From positions 62,001-126,000 of the forward strand of contig NZ_DAMCHJ010000002.1 in the NCBI RefSeq assembly GCF_032104385.1: a stretch of DNA of 64,000 nucleotides, written 5' to 3'. Of this stretch, positions 44,104 through 53,083 are shown piece after piece. The notes beneath the pieces were generated by a model. It saw only the letters and a list, made by a program, of their open reading frames with translations. It searched no databases and was not told the DNA's origin. The position numbers and the translations under genes are program-made. The number at the start of each line of letters is the position of its first letter. The first letter of the stretch is position 1. This stretch comes from Tissierella sp032104385 (GTDB lineage Bacteria; Bacillota; Clostridia; Tissierellales; Tissierellaceae).

Positions 44104-45342
44104 TTAACTATTCACTGTTGCTCTTACTGCTTCTCTTACTTCTTTTACTAACTCTTTTACTTTTACTTCTATTAACTTTAAATTTTCCTCTCTTGGACTT
44201 CCTTTAAACTCTACTGGCTCTATAAATTCCCAGTTCATACAATATTTATTCATAATTTCATCAAGTTCTTTTTGAGCTCCTCCTGACCACCCATAAGAAC
44301 CAAAACTAAAGGCTTTTCTACCCTGTACTTTTTTCTTTCCTAATTCCTCCAATACTGCTGCCATTGGTGGAAACATTTTATATTCATAGGTTGGCATAGC
44401 AAGAATTATTCCTGTTGAATTCCAAGATGATGCTAATATAGTTCCCCAAGAAGTTTCTGGAACCCTATGAACATTAACTTTTATATTTTCTTCCTCTAAT
44501 ATTTTAACTGCATGATTTACTGCCTTTTCTGTCATTCCATACATGGAACCCCATATAAGAGTTATTTCTTCTTTTGCAGGTCCTTTTTGATAAGAAGCAT
44601 ATCTAAGATAATCTTCTATAATCCTATTAGGATTCTTTCTCCATACTATTCCATGTCCCGGAGCTATAACTTTAATAGGCAAAGAAGAACATTTATCAAT
44701 AGCTTTTTTAACTGGCATAGAAAATGCTGCTACTATATTTGCATAATATCTAACTGCCTCATTCTCATAAAAATCCAATTTTTCTTCATCAAGCATATCG
44801 TCATAATTAGATTCTGTAAGATTTCCAAATGATCCAAAAGCATCACATGAAAATAAAGTACCTGTTAAGGTATCAAAAGTTGCTATTGTATCTGGCCAAT
44901 GAACATTAGGTATTTCTGCAAATTTTAAAATATGACCATTTCCTAAATCCAAAGTATCCTTATCTTTTACAACAGTAATATTATCAGTATGGCCATAAAA
45001 AGCTTCTAATAGCTCTGCTGATTTTTTACTACAAACAACTTTAAAATCAGGATTTATTTTTTTAAAAGATTCAATCCATCCAGAATGATCTGGCTCCATA
45101 TGATTTATTATAAGATATTCTATTGATTTAGGGTCTATATTTAACTTCTCTAAAAGAGCAAATAAAGATTCTGGATATCCATCCCAACCACATACGCCAT
45201 CAACAATTGCAGTTTTTTCTCCCTTAATTATATAAGAATTTAAAGAAACTCCATTTGGAATTTCCCATAATCCCTCAAATAATATGTTTTCTATATTTAC
45301 CGAAAGTAAATAGGTATCGTCAGTAACTTTTGTTACATTCAT
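44104..45342 (-). CDS. Flavodiiron protein (FprA-type A flavoprotein)
   Basis: This enzyme reduces O2 to water and/or NO to N2O, protecting anaerobes. The 412-residue chain has a beta-lactamase-like diiron domain followed by a flavodoxin domain. The diiron ligands appear as NHMEPDHSGW (residues 80-89), CDAFGSFG near 160 and APGHGIVW near 225. The flavodoxin part shows the FMN loop WGSMYGMTEKAV near 257 and the SFGSYGWSGGAQ loop. No rubredoxin is fused or next to it. The ATG follows AGGAGGG, 29 bases downstream of a stem-loop that resembles one in front of the sigma-54 activator. Confidence 0.94.
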   Translation of the reverse strand: MNVTKVTDDTYLLSVNIENILFEGLWEIPNGVSLNSYIIKGEKTAIVDGVCGWDGYPESLFALLEKLNIDPKSIEYLIINHMEPDHSGWIESFKKINPDFKVVCSKKSAELLEAFYGHTDNITVVKDKDTLDLGNGHILKFAEIPNVHWPDTIATFDTLTGTLFSCDAFGSFGNLTESNYDDMLDEEKLDFYENEAVRYYANIVAAFSMPVKKAIDKCSSLPIKVIAPGHGIVWRKNPNRIIEDYLRYASYQKGPAKEEITLIWGSMYGMTEKAVNHAVKILEEENIKVNVHRVPETSWGTILASSWNSTGIILAMPTYEYKMFPPMAAVLEELGKKKVQGRKAFSFGSYGWSGGAQKELDEIMNKYCMNWEFIEPVEFKGSPREENLKLIEVKVKELVKEVREAVRATVNS

Positions 45343-45370
45343 TATTATTCCCTCCTAATTCTATCTATGT

Positions 45371-45415
45371 AATAACTTCCATTTTCGGTGCCTGGCACCA
45401 AAAATGGAAGTTATT
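45371..45415 (-). repeat. Long stem-loop with GGTGCCTGGCACC core between aminopeptidase and flavodiiron genes
   Basis: Outer arms AATAACTTCCATTTT / AAAATGGAAGTTATT (15 bp, perfect) enclose an inner GGTGCC-T-GGCACC palindrome. No T run follows. The minus-strand three-prime flank, ACATAGATAGAATTAGGAGGG, resembles the flank of the stem-loop at 20760-20797. It may act as a terminator, but the shared ends suggest a dispersed repeat. Confidence 0.6.
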
Positions 45416-45423
45416 AAGTTGTA

Positions 45424-47202
45424 TTATATACTTCTAGTTTCTTCTTTTAACCAAGCTTTTTCTTCTTCATCTAAATAAGGTGAAAGCTTACTAAAGACTT
45501 CTTTATGATATTCATTTAACCAAATTCTTTCATTTTCAGATAAAAGTGAAACTTCTACTCCTTCTAAATCTATTGGAACAAAAGATAATGTTTCAAATTT
45601 CATAAATTGACCAGAATCAGTTTTTATATCTTCATCTACAACTACTACATTTTCTATTCTTATACCATGACTTCCTGCTTTATATACCCCTGGTTCTATA
45701 CTTACAATCATTCCCTTTTCCAGTACCACAGTGTTTGCCACTACTGCAAACCTATGTGGCCCTTCATGGACATTTAATAAATATCCTACACCATGGCCTG
45801 TTCCACATTTGTAGTCAATGCCTTCCTGCCATAATGGATATCTTGCTAGTACGTCAAGACTATGTCCTGTAGCACCATACAGAAATCTTGCATTTCCTAA
45901 ATTAATATGTCCCTTTAATGTTAAAGTAAAATCTCTCTTTTCCTCTTCAGTTATGGGACCCATAACTACAGTCCTAGTAATGTCAGTAGTTCCATCAAAA
46001 TATTGTCCACCTGAATCTACTAAATATAATCCTTCTTTTTCTATCTTAGCATTGGAAGTATCACTAGCTGAATAATGCATCATAGCTGCATTTTCCTTGT
46101 ATGCTGAGATAGTTCCAAAACTTGGTTCAATAAATCCTTCTTGTTCTTTTCTAAATTCTAATAATTTTTCCTGTGCTGACATTTCAGTGACTGGAATGTT
46201 TCCTGCACTTTTATCTAGCCAATATAAAAACTTAACCAATGCAACTCCATCTTTAATATATGCATTTCTCTGATTTCTAATTTCGGTAGGATTTTTCATT
46301 CCCTTTAATCTTGTTGTAATATCCATTCCATTTGTTATCTTACATTGTGAAGGTATAGCTTTATATAACCATCTATTTATTCTACTCTTGTCTAAATATA
46401 CTTTTGATTCCTCAGATATTGTTTTTACAAAATCTATTACTTCTTCATATCCAAAAACTTCTATTTCATTTTCCTTTAAGAAAGCTTCAACTTCAATATT
46501 TATTTTTTCTTTATCTACAAATAAGTAAGCTTTATCCATTGATATTAAAGCATAGGAAATTACAACAGGACTATATAATATATCTTTTCCTCTAATATTA
46601 TATGACCATGCTATATCATCTAAACTTCCTATAAGAAAATAATCTGCGTCATTTTTCTTCATTTCATCTCTTATTTCTTTAACCTTCTCTTTACCTGTTT
46701 TCCCTGTATATTTTAATTCATGTATAAATACCTTTCCCTTTGGAAGATTAGGTCTATCTTCCCAAATCTCCCCTACTAAATCATATTCATCAATAAATCT
46801 AATATCTTTTTCTTTAAATTCATTTTCCAAACTTTCAACTGAGGATTGTGCAAATACTTTACCATCAAATCCAATGGCATCTCCACTATTTAATTTATCC
46901 CTTAACCACTCTGTATAAGTTGGAAAACCAGGAATTGCCATTTTAAACAATTTATATTCTGATCCTTTCAATTCCTTCTCTGCCTGAATAAAATATCTGC
47001 CATCAGTCCATAAAATTGCTTCATCTTGAGTAATTACAACAGTACCAGCCGAACCTGTAAATCCTGATATCCACACTCTACTTTTATAGTAATCGGCTAC
47101 GTATTCAGATTGGTGCGGATCTGCAGTATTGACAATATAAGCGGTGATACCCCTATCTTTCATTAAACCTCTTAGTTTCTTTAATCTTTCATTAATTATC
47201 AT
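45424..47202 (-). CDS. Xaa-Pro aminopeptidase P family (M24B)
   Basis: This 592-residue peptidase removes an N-terminal residue before proline. It has the three-domain layout of aminopeptidase P: two creatinase-like N domains, then the pita-bread catalytic domain. Metal ligands appear in LVDSGGQYFDGTTDITRTVV (two Asp) near residue 410, GTGHGVGYLLNVHEGPHRF (His) near 485, and the Glu residues in MIVSIEPGVY and GIRIENVVVV. The ATG at 47202 follows AGGAGG by six bases; the frame opens two codons earlier at a GTG inside the site. It may work with the peptide transporter upstream in map order, but their spacing shows separate transcripts. Confidence 0.93.
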   Translation of the reverse strand: MIINERLKKLRGLMKDRGITAYIVNTADPHQSEYVADYYKSRVWISGFTGSAGTVVITQDEAILWTDGRYFIQAEKELKGSEYKLFKMAIPGFPTYTEWLRDKLNSGDAIGFDGKVFAQSSVESLENEFKEKDIRFIDEYDLVGEIWEDRPNLPKGKVFIHELKYTGKTGKEKVKEIRDEMKKNDADYFLIGSLDDIAWSYNIRGKDILYSPVVISYALISMDKAYLFVDKEKINIEVEAFLKENEIEVFGYEEVIDFVKTISEESKVYLDKSRINRWLYKAIPSQCKITNGMDITTRLKGMKNPTEIRNQRNAYIKDGVALVKFLYWLDKSAGNIPVTEMSAQEKLLEFRKEQEGFIEPSFGTISAYKENAAMMHYSASDTSNAKIEKEGLYLVDSGGQYFDGTTDITRTVVMGPITEEEKRDFTLTLKGHINLGNARFLYGATGHSLDVLARYPLWQEGIDYKCGTGHGVGYLLNVHEGPHRFAVVANTVVLEKGMIVSIEPGVYKAGSHGIRIENVVVVDEDIKTDSGQFMKFETLSFVPIDLEGVEVSLLSENERIWLNEYHKEVFSKLSPYLDEEEKAWLKEETRSI

Positions 47203-47301
47203 ACTCACCCTCCTAAATCTTTATGGTTTTATTAATAAATACAATTCCTACTCAATCAATTAATACCCTTATTATACTATAATTGGATATTTAATAAAAG
47301 A

Positions 47302-47326
47302 AAAAAGGCAGATAATCTGCCTTTTT
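47302..47326 (-). terminator. Terminator after the peptide transporter operon
   Basis: AAAAAGGCAGA and TCTGCCTTTTT with a three-base loop, 13 bases after the oppF-type stop codon. Confidence 0.9.
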
Positions 47327-47338
47327 CTTTTATTATAA

Positions 47339-48304
47339 CTATTTTAGTCCATTTATTTCTCGTATATGATGACATGCTACAAAATGACCTGGCATTACCT
47401 CTTCTATTACTGGATTATCTACATGACAGTTATCCTTTGCATAAATACATCTTTGTGCAAACCTACATCCTGGCTTTGGATTTATTGGAGAAGCAAGCTC
47501 ACCCTTCAATAACACTCTTTCTCTCTTATATTTTAAACTTGGTACTGGTATAGCTGAAAGTAAAGCCTTTGTATAAGGATGCAATGGATTTTTAAACAAA
47601 TCCTTAGAATTTGTCTTCTCAACTAATTGACCAAGATACATTACAAGAATATCGTTTGATATATGTTTAACTACAGATAAGTCATGAGTTATAAACATAT
47701 AAGTTAAATCCATTTCCTTTTGTAGGTCTTGCATTAAGTTTAGTACCTGTGCTTGAATAGATACATCAAGAGCTGATACCGGCTCATCACAAACTATAAA
47801 TCCTGGATTAAGTGCTAAAGCACGTGCTATACCAATCCTTTGTCTTCTACCACCATCAAGCTCATGTGGATAAGTGTTTACAAGTCTATCAGCTAATCCT
47901 ACAGTATCCATTAATTCAGACACTTTTTTGTCTATTTCTTTCTTATCTCTTATCGTTTTATGAATTATTATAGGTTCTTTAATAATTTCACTAACAGTCA
48001 TTCTAGGGTTTAAAGATGAAAATGGATCTTGGAAAATAATTTGCATTTTCTGCCTTAATTCCCTGAATTGTGTTTTTGTAAGTTTTGTAATGTCTTCACC
48101 TTCATAGAATAACTCTCCATCTGTAGCTTCTAATAGATGAAGTATTACTCTACCTAAAGTTGATTTTCCACAACCAGATTCCCCTACAACTCCAAGAGTT
48201 TCTCCTTTATTAATATCAAAAGTAACACCATCAACTGCATGAAGTAATCCTTTAGGGGTATTAAAGTATTTTTTTAAATCTCGAACTTGTAATATTGGTT
48301 CCAT
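47339..48304 (-). CDS. oppF: Oligopeptide/dipeptide ABC transporter ATPase (OppF/DppF type)
   Basis: This 321-residue ATPase has Walker A GESGCGKSTLG near residue 42, a signature PHELDGGRRQRIGIARAL in which LSGGQ reads LDGGR, Walker B FIVCDEPVSALD and the H-loop MFITHDLS. The C-terminal oligopeptide/dipeptide domain carries the cysteines GCRFAQRCIYAKDNC, which may hold an Fe-S cluster as in other DppD/F proteins. It overlaps no gene and abuts the OppD-type gene with no gap. The peptide preference cannot be inferred. Confidence 0.93.
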   Translation of the reverse strand: MEPILQVRDLKKYFNTPKGLLHAVDGVTFDINKGETLGVVGESGCGKSTLGRVILHLLEATDGELFYEGEDITKLTKTQFRELRQKMQIIFQDPFSSLNPRMTVSEIIKEPIIIHKTIRDKKEIDKKVSELMDTVGLADRLVNTYPHELDGGRRQRIGIARALALNPGFIVCDEPVSALDVSIQAQVLNLMQDLQKEMDLTYMFITHDLSVVKHISNDILVMYLGQLVEKTNSKDLFKNPLHPYTKALLSAIPVPSLKYKRERVLLKGELASPINPKPGCRFAQRCIYAKDNCHVDNPVIEEVMPGHFVACHHIREINGLK

Positions 48305-49294
48305 TTACATATCCCCCTTTGGTTCTACTTGTCCAGAATAAATTAAACATTTTACCTTATGTCCAGGTGTCACTTCTATATCCTTAGGATGGTTATTTTT
48401 ACATGCTTCCGTAGCATGTATACATCTTGGATGGAATTTACAACCTGAAGGTAGATTTGTAGGATCTGGCATTAATCCTTTTATTGGTTTTAATCTATCC
48501 ACTTCTTCATCAAGGCTTGGAATAGAACCAAATAATCCTTTAGTATATGGATGTTTTGGATTTTCAAAAAGTTCCTCTATACTGGCATACTCCACTATTT
48601 CTCCTGCATACATTATAGCTACTTTATCACAGACTTCCGCTACAACCCCTAAATCATGAGTGATTAAAAGCATAGCTGTGTTGAAATCTCTCTTTAGTTT
48701 ATTCATAAGGTCTAAAACTTGTGCTTGAATGGTAACATCAAGAGCTGTAGTAGGTTCATCAGCTATTAAAAGTCCAGGATTACATGCTAAAGCTATGGCT
48801 ATAACTACTCTTTGTTTCATACCGCCTGAGAATTGATGAGGATAATCATTTGCTCTAGCTCCAGGTATACCAACTAACTCAAGCATTTCTTTAGATTTTT
48901 CTTCTGCTTCTTTAGTTGATAAATTCTCATGTATTTCGATAACTTCTGCTATTTGTTCTCCTACTGTCATAACTGGGTTTAAAGCTGTCATAGGGTCTTG
49001 GAATATCATAGATACTTTATTTCCTCTTATCATTCTCATTTCTTCTTCTGATAGCTCTAATATATTTTGTCCTTCTAAAAATATTTCACCATCCATAATC
49101 TTTCCAGGTGGATTAGGAACTAGTCTTAGGATTCCTAAAGCAGTTGTTGTTTTACCTGCTCCTGTTTCACCAACAAGACCCAAAGTCTCGCCTTTTTTCA
49201 AATCTATATTAATTCCATTTACAGCATTAACAGTACCTTCTTCTGTTATATAGTGAATATGCAAATCTTTAATATTTAAGAATTCCTTGCTCAT
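48305..49294 (-). CDS. oppD: Oligopeptide/dipeptide ABC transporter ATPase (OppD/DppD type)
   Basis: This 329-residue ATPase has Walker A GETGAGKTT near residue 42, the signature FSGGMKQRVVIAIAL, Walker B LLIADEPTTALD and LITHDLGVVAEV. The C-terminal domain holds GCKFHPRCIHATEAC. It is the partner of the neighbouring ATPase, together forming the heterodimer that powers the transporter. The ATG follows AGAGGAGGAAC, 16 bases after the permease gene. Confidence 0.94.
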   Translation of the reverse strand: MSKEFLNIKDLHIHYITEEGTVNAVNGINIDLKKGETLGLVGETGAGKTTTALGILRLVPNPPGKIMDGEIFLEGQNILELSEEEMRMIRGNKVSMIFQDPMTALNPVMTVGEQIAEVIEIHENLSTKEAEEKSKEMLELVGIPGARANDYPHQFSGGMKQRVVIAIALACNPGLLIADEPTTALDVTIQAQVLDLMNKLKRDFNTAMLLITHDLGVVAEVCDKVAIMYAGEIVEYASIEELFENPKHPYTKGLFGSIPSLDEEVDRLKPIKGLMPDPTNLPSGCKFHPRCIHATEACKNNHPKDIEVTPGHKVKCLIYSGQVEPKGDM

Positions 49295-49310
49295 TTAAGT
49301 TCCTCCTCTC

Positions 49311-50213
49311 TTATTGTTTTAGTCTAGGGTCTAAAGCGTCTCTTAAACCATCACCAAGTAAGTTTAGTGACAATATAGTAATCATAATAGCTATACCTGG
49401 AAATGTAGTAACATGCCACGCTTCTCTAAGAAAAGGTCTACCTGATGAAAGCATTGCACCCCATTCTGGAGCTGGTTTTTGAATACCTAGCCCTATAAAA
49501 CTTAAACCTGCTGTTGATAATATAGCACCAGCAACTCCTAAAGTTCCTTGTACAATTACAGGTGCCATTGAGTTCGGTAATATATGTTTTAATATAATTC
49601 TAGTATCCTTAGCTCCAATTGCCTTAGCTGCTTCAATAAATTCCTGGTCTTTAATAGAAAGAACTGAAGCCCTTACAATACGTGCATAATTAGGTATTGA
49701 TGATATACCTACAGCAATCATTAAATTAATCATGCTTGTACCAAGTGCAGATACTATGGCTATTGCAAGTAGTATACTTGGAACAGCTAAGAAAATATCC
49801 ATTATTCTCATTATAATATTATCAAGTTTTCCGCCATAAAATCCAGCAATTGCTCCTAATGTACCACCAATTATAATAGCAATACCAACTGCTATTATAC
49901 CTACTTTTAATGATACCCTTGCACCATGTATCATTCTAGCAAATATATCTCTACCAAGTTCATCAGTACCTAAAATATGGTCTTTACTTGGTCCTTGAAG
50001 TCTTACAGCTGTATTCATCTTTATTGCCACTTCTTCATAATCAGCAATTATATCTGCAAAGGCAGCTAATAATATTAAAATAATAATTATTGTTAATCCT
50101 AGCATAGCCATTTTATTTTTTCTTAGCCTTCTCCATACTTCTCCCCATTGGCTTCTCTTTTTCTTATTTGTATTAGAATTATTTTCATTGCCTTTTATAA
50201 TACCATTATCCAT
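49311..50213 (-). CDS. oppC: Oligopeptide/dipeptide ABC transporter permease (OppC/DppC type)
   Basis: This 300-residue inner-membrane protein has a polar N-terminus, a first helix at about residues 37-55 and the EAA-type loop EFIEAAKAIGAKDTRIILKH near 190 that docks to the ATPases. The conserved HILGTDELGRDIFARMIHGA extracytosolic segment near 80 is diagnostic of OppC/DppC. The ATG follows GGAGGTAGAATA. Confidence 0.94.
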   Translation of the reverse strand: MDNGIIKGNENNSNTNKKKRSQWGEVWRRLRKNKMAMLGLTIIIILILLAAFADIIADYEEVAIKMNTAVRLQGPSKDHILGTDELGRDIFARMIHGARVSLKVGIIAVGIAIIIGGTLGAIAGFYGGKLDNIIMRIMDIFLAVPSILLAIAIVSALGTSMINLMIAVGISSIPNYARIVRASVLSIKDQEFIEAAKAIGAKDTRIILKHILPNSMAPVIVQGTLGVAGAILSTAGLSFIGLGIQKPAPEWGAMLSSGRPFLREAWHVTTFPGIAIMITILSLNLLGDGLRDALDPRLKQ

Positions 50214-50241
50214 TATTCTACCTCCTTACTCGAAAAATTAA

Positions 50242-51168
50242 CTATCTATATTGGGATTTAATTCTTGGATCTATAAATGCATATAATAAGTCAACTAAAA
50301 GATTAACAAAACTAAAGGTTACAGATATAAATACAACGGTTGCTAAAACCATAGGACTATCTTTTTGTCTGATGGCTTCAACCATTAGCCTTCCTACTCC
50401 TGGCCATGAGAATACAGATTCAGTAAGAACTGCACCACCAAGGAGCCCTCCAAATTGTAAACCTATTACTGTAACAACAGGTATTAAAGCATTTTTTAAT
50501 GCATGCTTATTTACTACCTTCTTCTCTGCAACACCTTTAGCTCTTGCAGTTCTTATATAGTCTTGTCTAATTACCTCAAGCATTGACGACCTAGTCATAC
50601 GAGTAATAATTGCAGCTGAACCAACTCCTAATGCAAAGGCTGGTAAAATTAAATGTAATAAAGTTTCAGAGCCGCTTGATGGTAAAATTCTAAGTTTTAC
50701 AGAGAATACTAATATCAACATTAACCCCAACCAGAATACTGGCATGGAAACCCCGATTAACGCTCCTATCATAGCTATACTATCTAATAATGAATATTGT
50801 TTAGTTGCAGAAATAATACCTACAGGAATACCTATTAATACTGCAATAATCATAGCCGCTACAGTAAGTTTTAAAGTAGCTGGGAATCTTGCAAATACTT
50901 CATCAAAAACTGGTCTTTTAGTTGAATAAGATCTTCCAAAATCTCCAGTTAATGCCTTAGTTATAAATCTAAAATATTGTACTATAAATGGATCATCTAA
51001 TCCCATTTCTTCTCGTAAAGCCGCCACCTGTTCAGGTTGTGCACTTTCACCAAGTATAAGCCTTGCAGGGTCTCCTGGTGTAAAGTACATAATTGTAAAT
51101 ACTAAAAAGGTAACGCCTAATATTACTGGTATTAAAAGTAATAATCTTCTTAAAATATATTTATGCAC
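50242..51168 (-). CDS. oppB: Oligopeptide/dipeptide ABC transporter permease (OppB/DppB type)
   Basis: This 308-residue protein begins with the family start MHKYILRRLLLLIPVILGVT and has the PGDPARLILGESA loop and the ATPase-contacting DYIRTARAKGVAEKKVVNKH loop near residue 200. It has six membrane segments. The start is GTG at 51168 after AAGGAGGGAAAAAG. It pairs with OppC to form the pore. Confidence 0.94.
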   Translation of the reverse strand: MHKYILRRLLLLIPVILGVTFLVFTIMYFTPGDPARLILGESAQPEQVAALREEMGLDDPFIVQYFRFITKALTGDFGRSYSTKRPVFDEVFARFPATLKLTVAAMIIAVLIGIPVGIISATKQYSLLDSIAMIGALIGVSMPVFWLGLMLILVFSVKLRILPSSGSETLLHLILPAFALGVGSAAIITRMTRSSMLEVIRQDYIRTARAKGVAEKKVVNKHALKNALIPVVTVIGLQFGGLLGGAVLTESVFSWPGVGRLMVEAIRQKDSPMVLATVVFISVTFSFVNLLVDLLYAFIDPRIKSQYR

Positions 51169-51234
51169 CTTTTTCCCTCCTTAATCTGATGAATATACTC
51201 TATTATTGTTTCTCGCTATCATGTTAAAGAATTA

Positions 51235-51260
51235 GAAGCGGGACATGATAGTCCCGCTTC
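51235..51260 (-). terminator. Attenuating stem-loop between the binding protein and permease genes
   Basis: GAAGCGGGAC and GTCCCGCTTC with a six-base loop, GC-rich, 17 bases after the binding-protein stop and no strong T run. Such hairpins usually let the binding protein be made in excess. Confidence 0.7.
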
Positions 51261-51276
51261 ATCATAAATTGCATTC

Positions 51277-52812
51277 TTATTCTTGGATAGTTACATTATA
51301 TAATGAGTGATGTCCAGCAGGATGTAATTTAAAACCTTGAATTGCACTATTTTCACCAGCATTTTGAGTAGAGAAGTATAAGAATAATTGAGGAGCATCT
51401 TCTACTATTAAGTTTTGAGCTTCTTTATATGCTTCTAATCTCTTATCTGTATCTACTTCTGTTTTACCAATATCTAGTAACTTATCTACTTCTGGATTGC
51501 TATAGAAAGTTCTGTTTCCAGCATCTCCATGTTGTGAACTGTGATATAATGCATATAAACCATAGTCTGCATCTCCAGTTACTGTAGTCCAACCAAGGAT
51601 AAACATATCATGTTCTCCAGCTGATGTTCTGTCTAGGAAAGCACCCCACTCAACAACTTCTATTGAAGTATCAATTCCCACTTCTTTAAGTTGAGCTTGA
51701 ACCATTTCAGCTATTCTAACTCTTACTGGGTTATCATTTGTCCATAAAGAAGTTTTAAATCCATTTTCATATCCAGCTTCTTTTAATAATTCTTTCGCTT
51801 TTTCTGCATCATATGAATAACCTTCTATATCCTTGTCTGCACCAAAAATTAAGTCTGTTAAAGGTGATTTTGCCACTTCTCCTGCACCTTCAAGTGCTAC
51901 ATCTATTATCTCTTGTACATTTACTGCATAGTTAATTGCTTGTCTAACTTTCACGTTATCAAATGGAGCCTTCTTAGTGTTAAATCCTAAGTATTGGCTT
52001 GAGAATGATGGTCCTTCAATTAGCTCTAATCCTTTAGCCTCTTGAACTACCTTCTTATCAATTGGTTCAACATCATAAGCTATATCAATTTCTCCAGTTT
52101 CAAGACCCACTGTTCTATTTGTTCCTTCAGGAACATTTCTAAATATAACAGTTTTTATCTTTGCAGCACCTTTGAAATAATCATCAAATCCTTCAAGAGT
52201 AATCCTATCTCCTGATTGCCAGTCTACCATTTTAAATGGTCCAGTTCCTACTGGTTTTTGTCCATAGTCAGCGCCAGCTTCTGTAACAGCTTTTTCATTT
52301 AATATTGAAGAAGCAGTGTGAGTAAGGTGAGCTAATAATGGAGCAAATGGTTCAGAAGTAATTATTTGTACTGTATAATCATCTACAACCTTAATTTCAG
52401 TTACTGGTCCCAGAATATGTGATACAGATGGTGAAACTAACATTCTATCAAATGTAAACTTAACATCTGAAGCTTTCAGTTCTTCCCCATTATGGAATTT
52501 TACACCTTGTGCAAGTTTGAATTCCCAAGTTAAATCATCTAATTTTTCCCATGATTCTGCCAAAGACGGAACTATCTCCATATCTTCAGTAGCAAATACT
52601 AAAGTGTTATAAATTTGTTTAGTAACTCTTGATGATGGCTGGTCATTAGTTGCATGTGGATCCAAACTCTTAGCATCTGCACCCTGAGCAACAACTAAAG
52701 TATCCGCTGGGTTTTTTCTAGTAATTCCCTTACTTCCGCCACAAGCTGTTAAAACAAGTGATAGAACTAAAGTAAGAGTTACTAGTGATAAGATTTTCTT
52801 GTTTTTAAACAT
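51277..52812 (-). CDS. Peptide ABC transporter substrate-binding lipoprotein (SBP family 5)
   Basis: This 511-residue extracytoplasmic binding protein has a lipoprotein signal peptide (MFKNKKILSLVTLTLVLSLV), the lipobox LTAC with Cys at about residue 24, and then GGSKG. The mature chain has the family 5 start GITRKNPADTLVVAQGADAK, the VTEIKVVDDYTVQI strand, and a region near 190 (GTGPFKMVDWQSGDRITLEG) diagnostic of this class. It is the first gene of a five-gene operon, has its own promoter, and is set apart by a hairpin. The substrate could be di- or oligopeptides or a related amide; the neighbourhood does not decide. Confidence 0.94.
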   Translation of the reverse strand: MFKNKKILSLVTLTLVLSLVLTACGGSKGITRKNPADTLVVAQGADAKSLDPHATNDQPSSRVTKQIYNTLVFATEDMEIVPSLAESWEKLDDLTWEFKLAQGVKFHNGEELKASDVKFTFDRMLVSPSVSHILGPVTEIKVVDDYTVQIITSEPFAPLLAHLTHTASSILNEKAVTEAGADYGQKPVGTGPFKMVDWQSGDRITLEGFDDYFKGAAKIKTVIFRNVPEGTNRTVGLETGEIDIAYDVEPIDKKVVQEAKGLELIEGPSFSSQYLGFNTKKAPFDNVKVRQAINYAVNVQEIIDVALEGAGEVAKSPLTDLIFGADKDIEGYSYDAEKAKELLKEAGYENGFKTSLWTNDNPVRVRIAEMVQAQLKEVGIDTSIEVVEWGAFLDRTSAGEHDMFILGWTTVTGDADYGLYALYHSSQHGDAGNRTFYSNPEVDKLLDIGKTEVDTDKRLEAYKEAQNLIVEDAPQLFLYFSTQNAGENSAIQGFKLHPAGHHSLYNVTIQE

Positions 52813-52878
52813 TGAATCACTCCTTATTTTTTTTTGCTTATTAATCGTATAGTAGTATTTTCATATTTATAAATTTAC

Positions 52879-52896
52879 CAACAATATATATTGTTG
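52879..52896. promoter_or_regulatory. Perfect 18-bp palindrome in the leader of the peptide-transport operon
   Basis: CAACAATATATATTGTTG lies between the promoter and the ATG, about 70 bases after the predicted start of transcription. It may be an operator or an RNA hairpin. Which protein would bind it is unknown. Confidence 0.4.
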
Positions 52897-52961
52897 TATG
52901 TATTTAGAAAATTCTAAAAACACGATTATTCGCTTATATTTGATAACTTACAACAAAGTAA

Positions 52962-52990
52962 ATTATACTATACCAATAGAAATTTGACAA
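52962..52990 (-). promoter_or_regulatory. Sigma-A promoter of the peptide-transport operon
   Basis: On the minus strand: -35 TTGTCA (52985-52990), 17-base spacer, -10 TATAAT (52962-52967). The leader is about 145 bases. Confidence 0.75.
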
Positions 52991-53009
52991 CTATAAAAAA
53001 ATAGAAATT

Positions 53010-53035
53010 AAGGCATTGCTCTATTCCAATGCCTT
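53010..53035 (-). terminator. Terminator after PEP synthase
   Basis: AAGGCATTG and CAATGCCTT with an eight-base loop; TTAATTTCTATTTTTT follows on the minus strand. Confidence 0.85.
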
Positions 53036-53083
53036 ATAATATAGATAAATTCTATGTTATCTGATTTTTAATATTATATAAAT

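Noticed and set aside
47339..48304. OppF inactivated because the ABC signature reads LDGGR rather than LSGGQ
   Set aside because: The other nucleotide motifs are intact and I recall this variant in clostridial OppF proteins.
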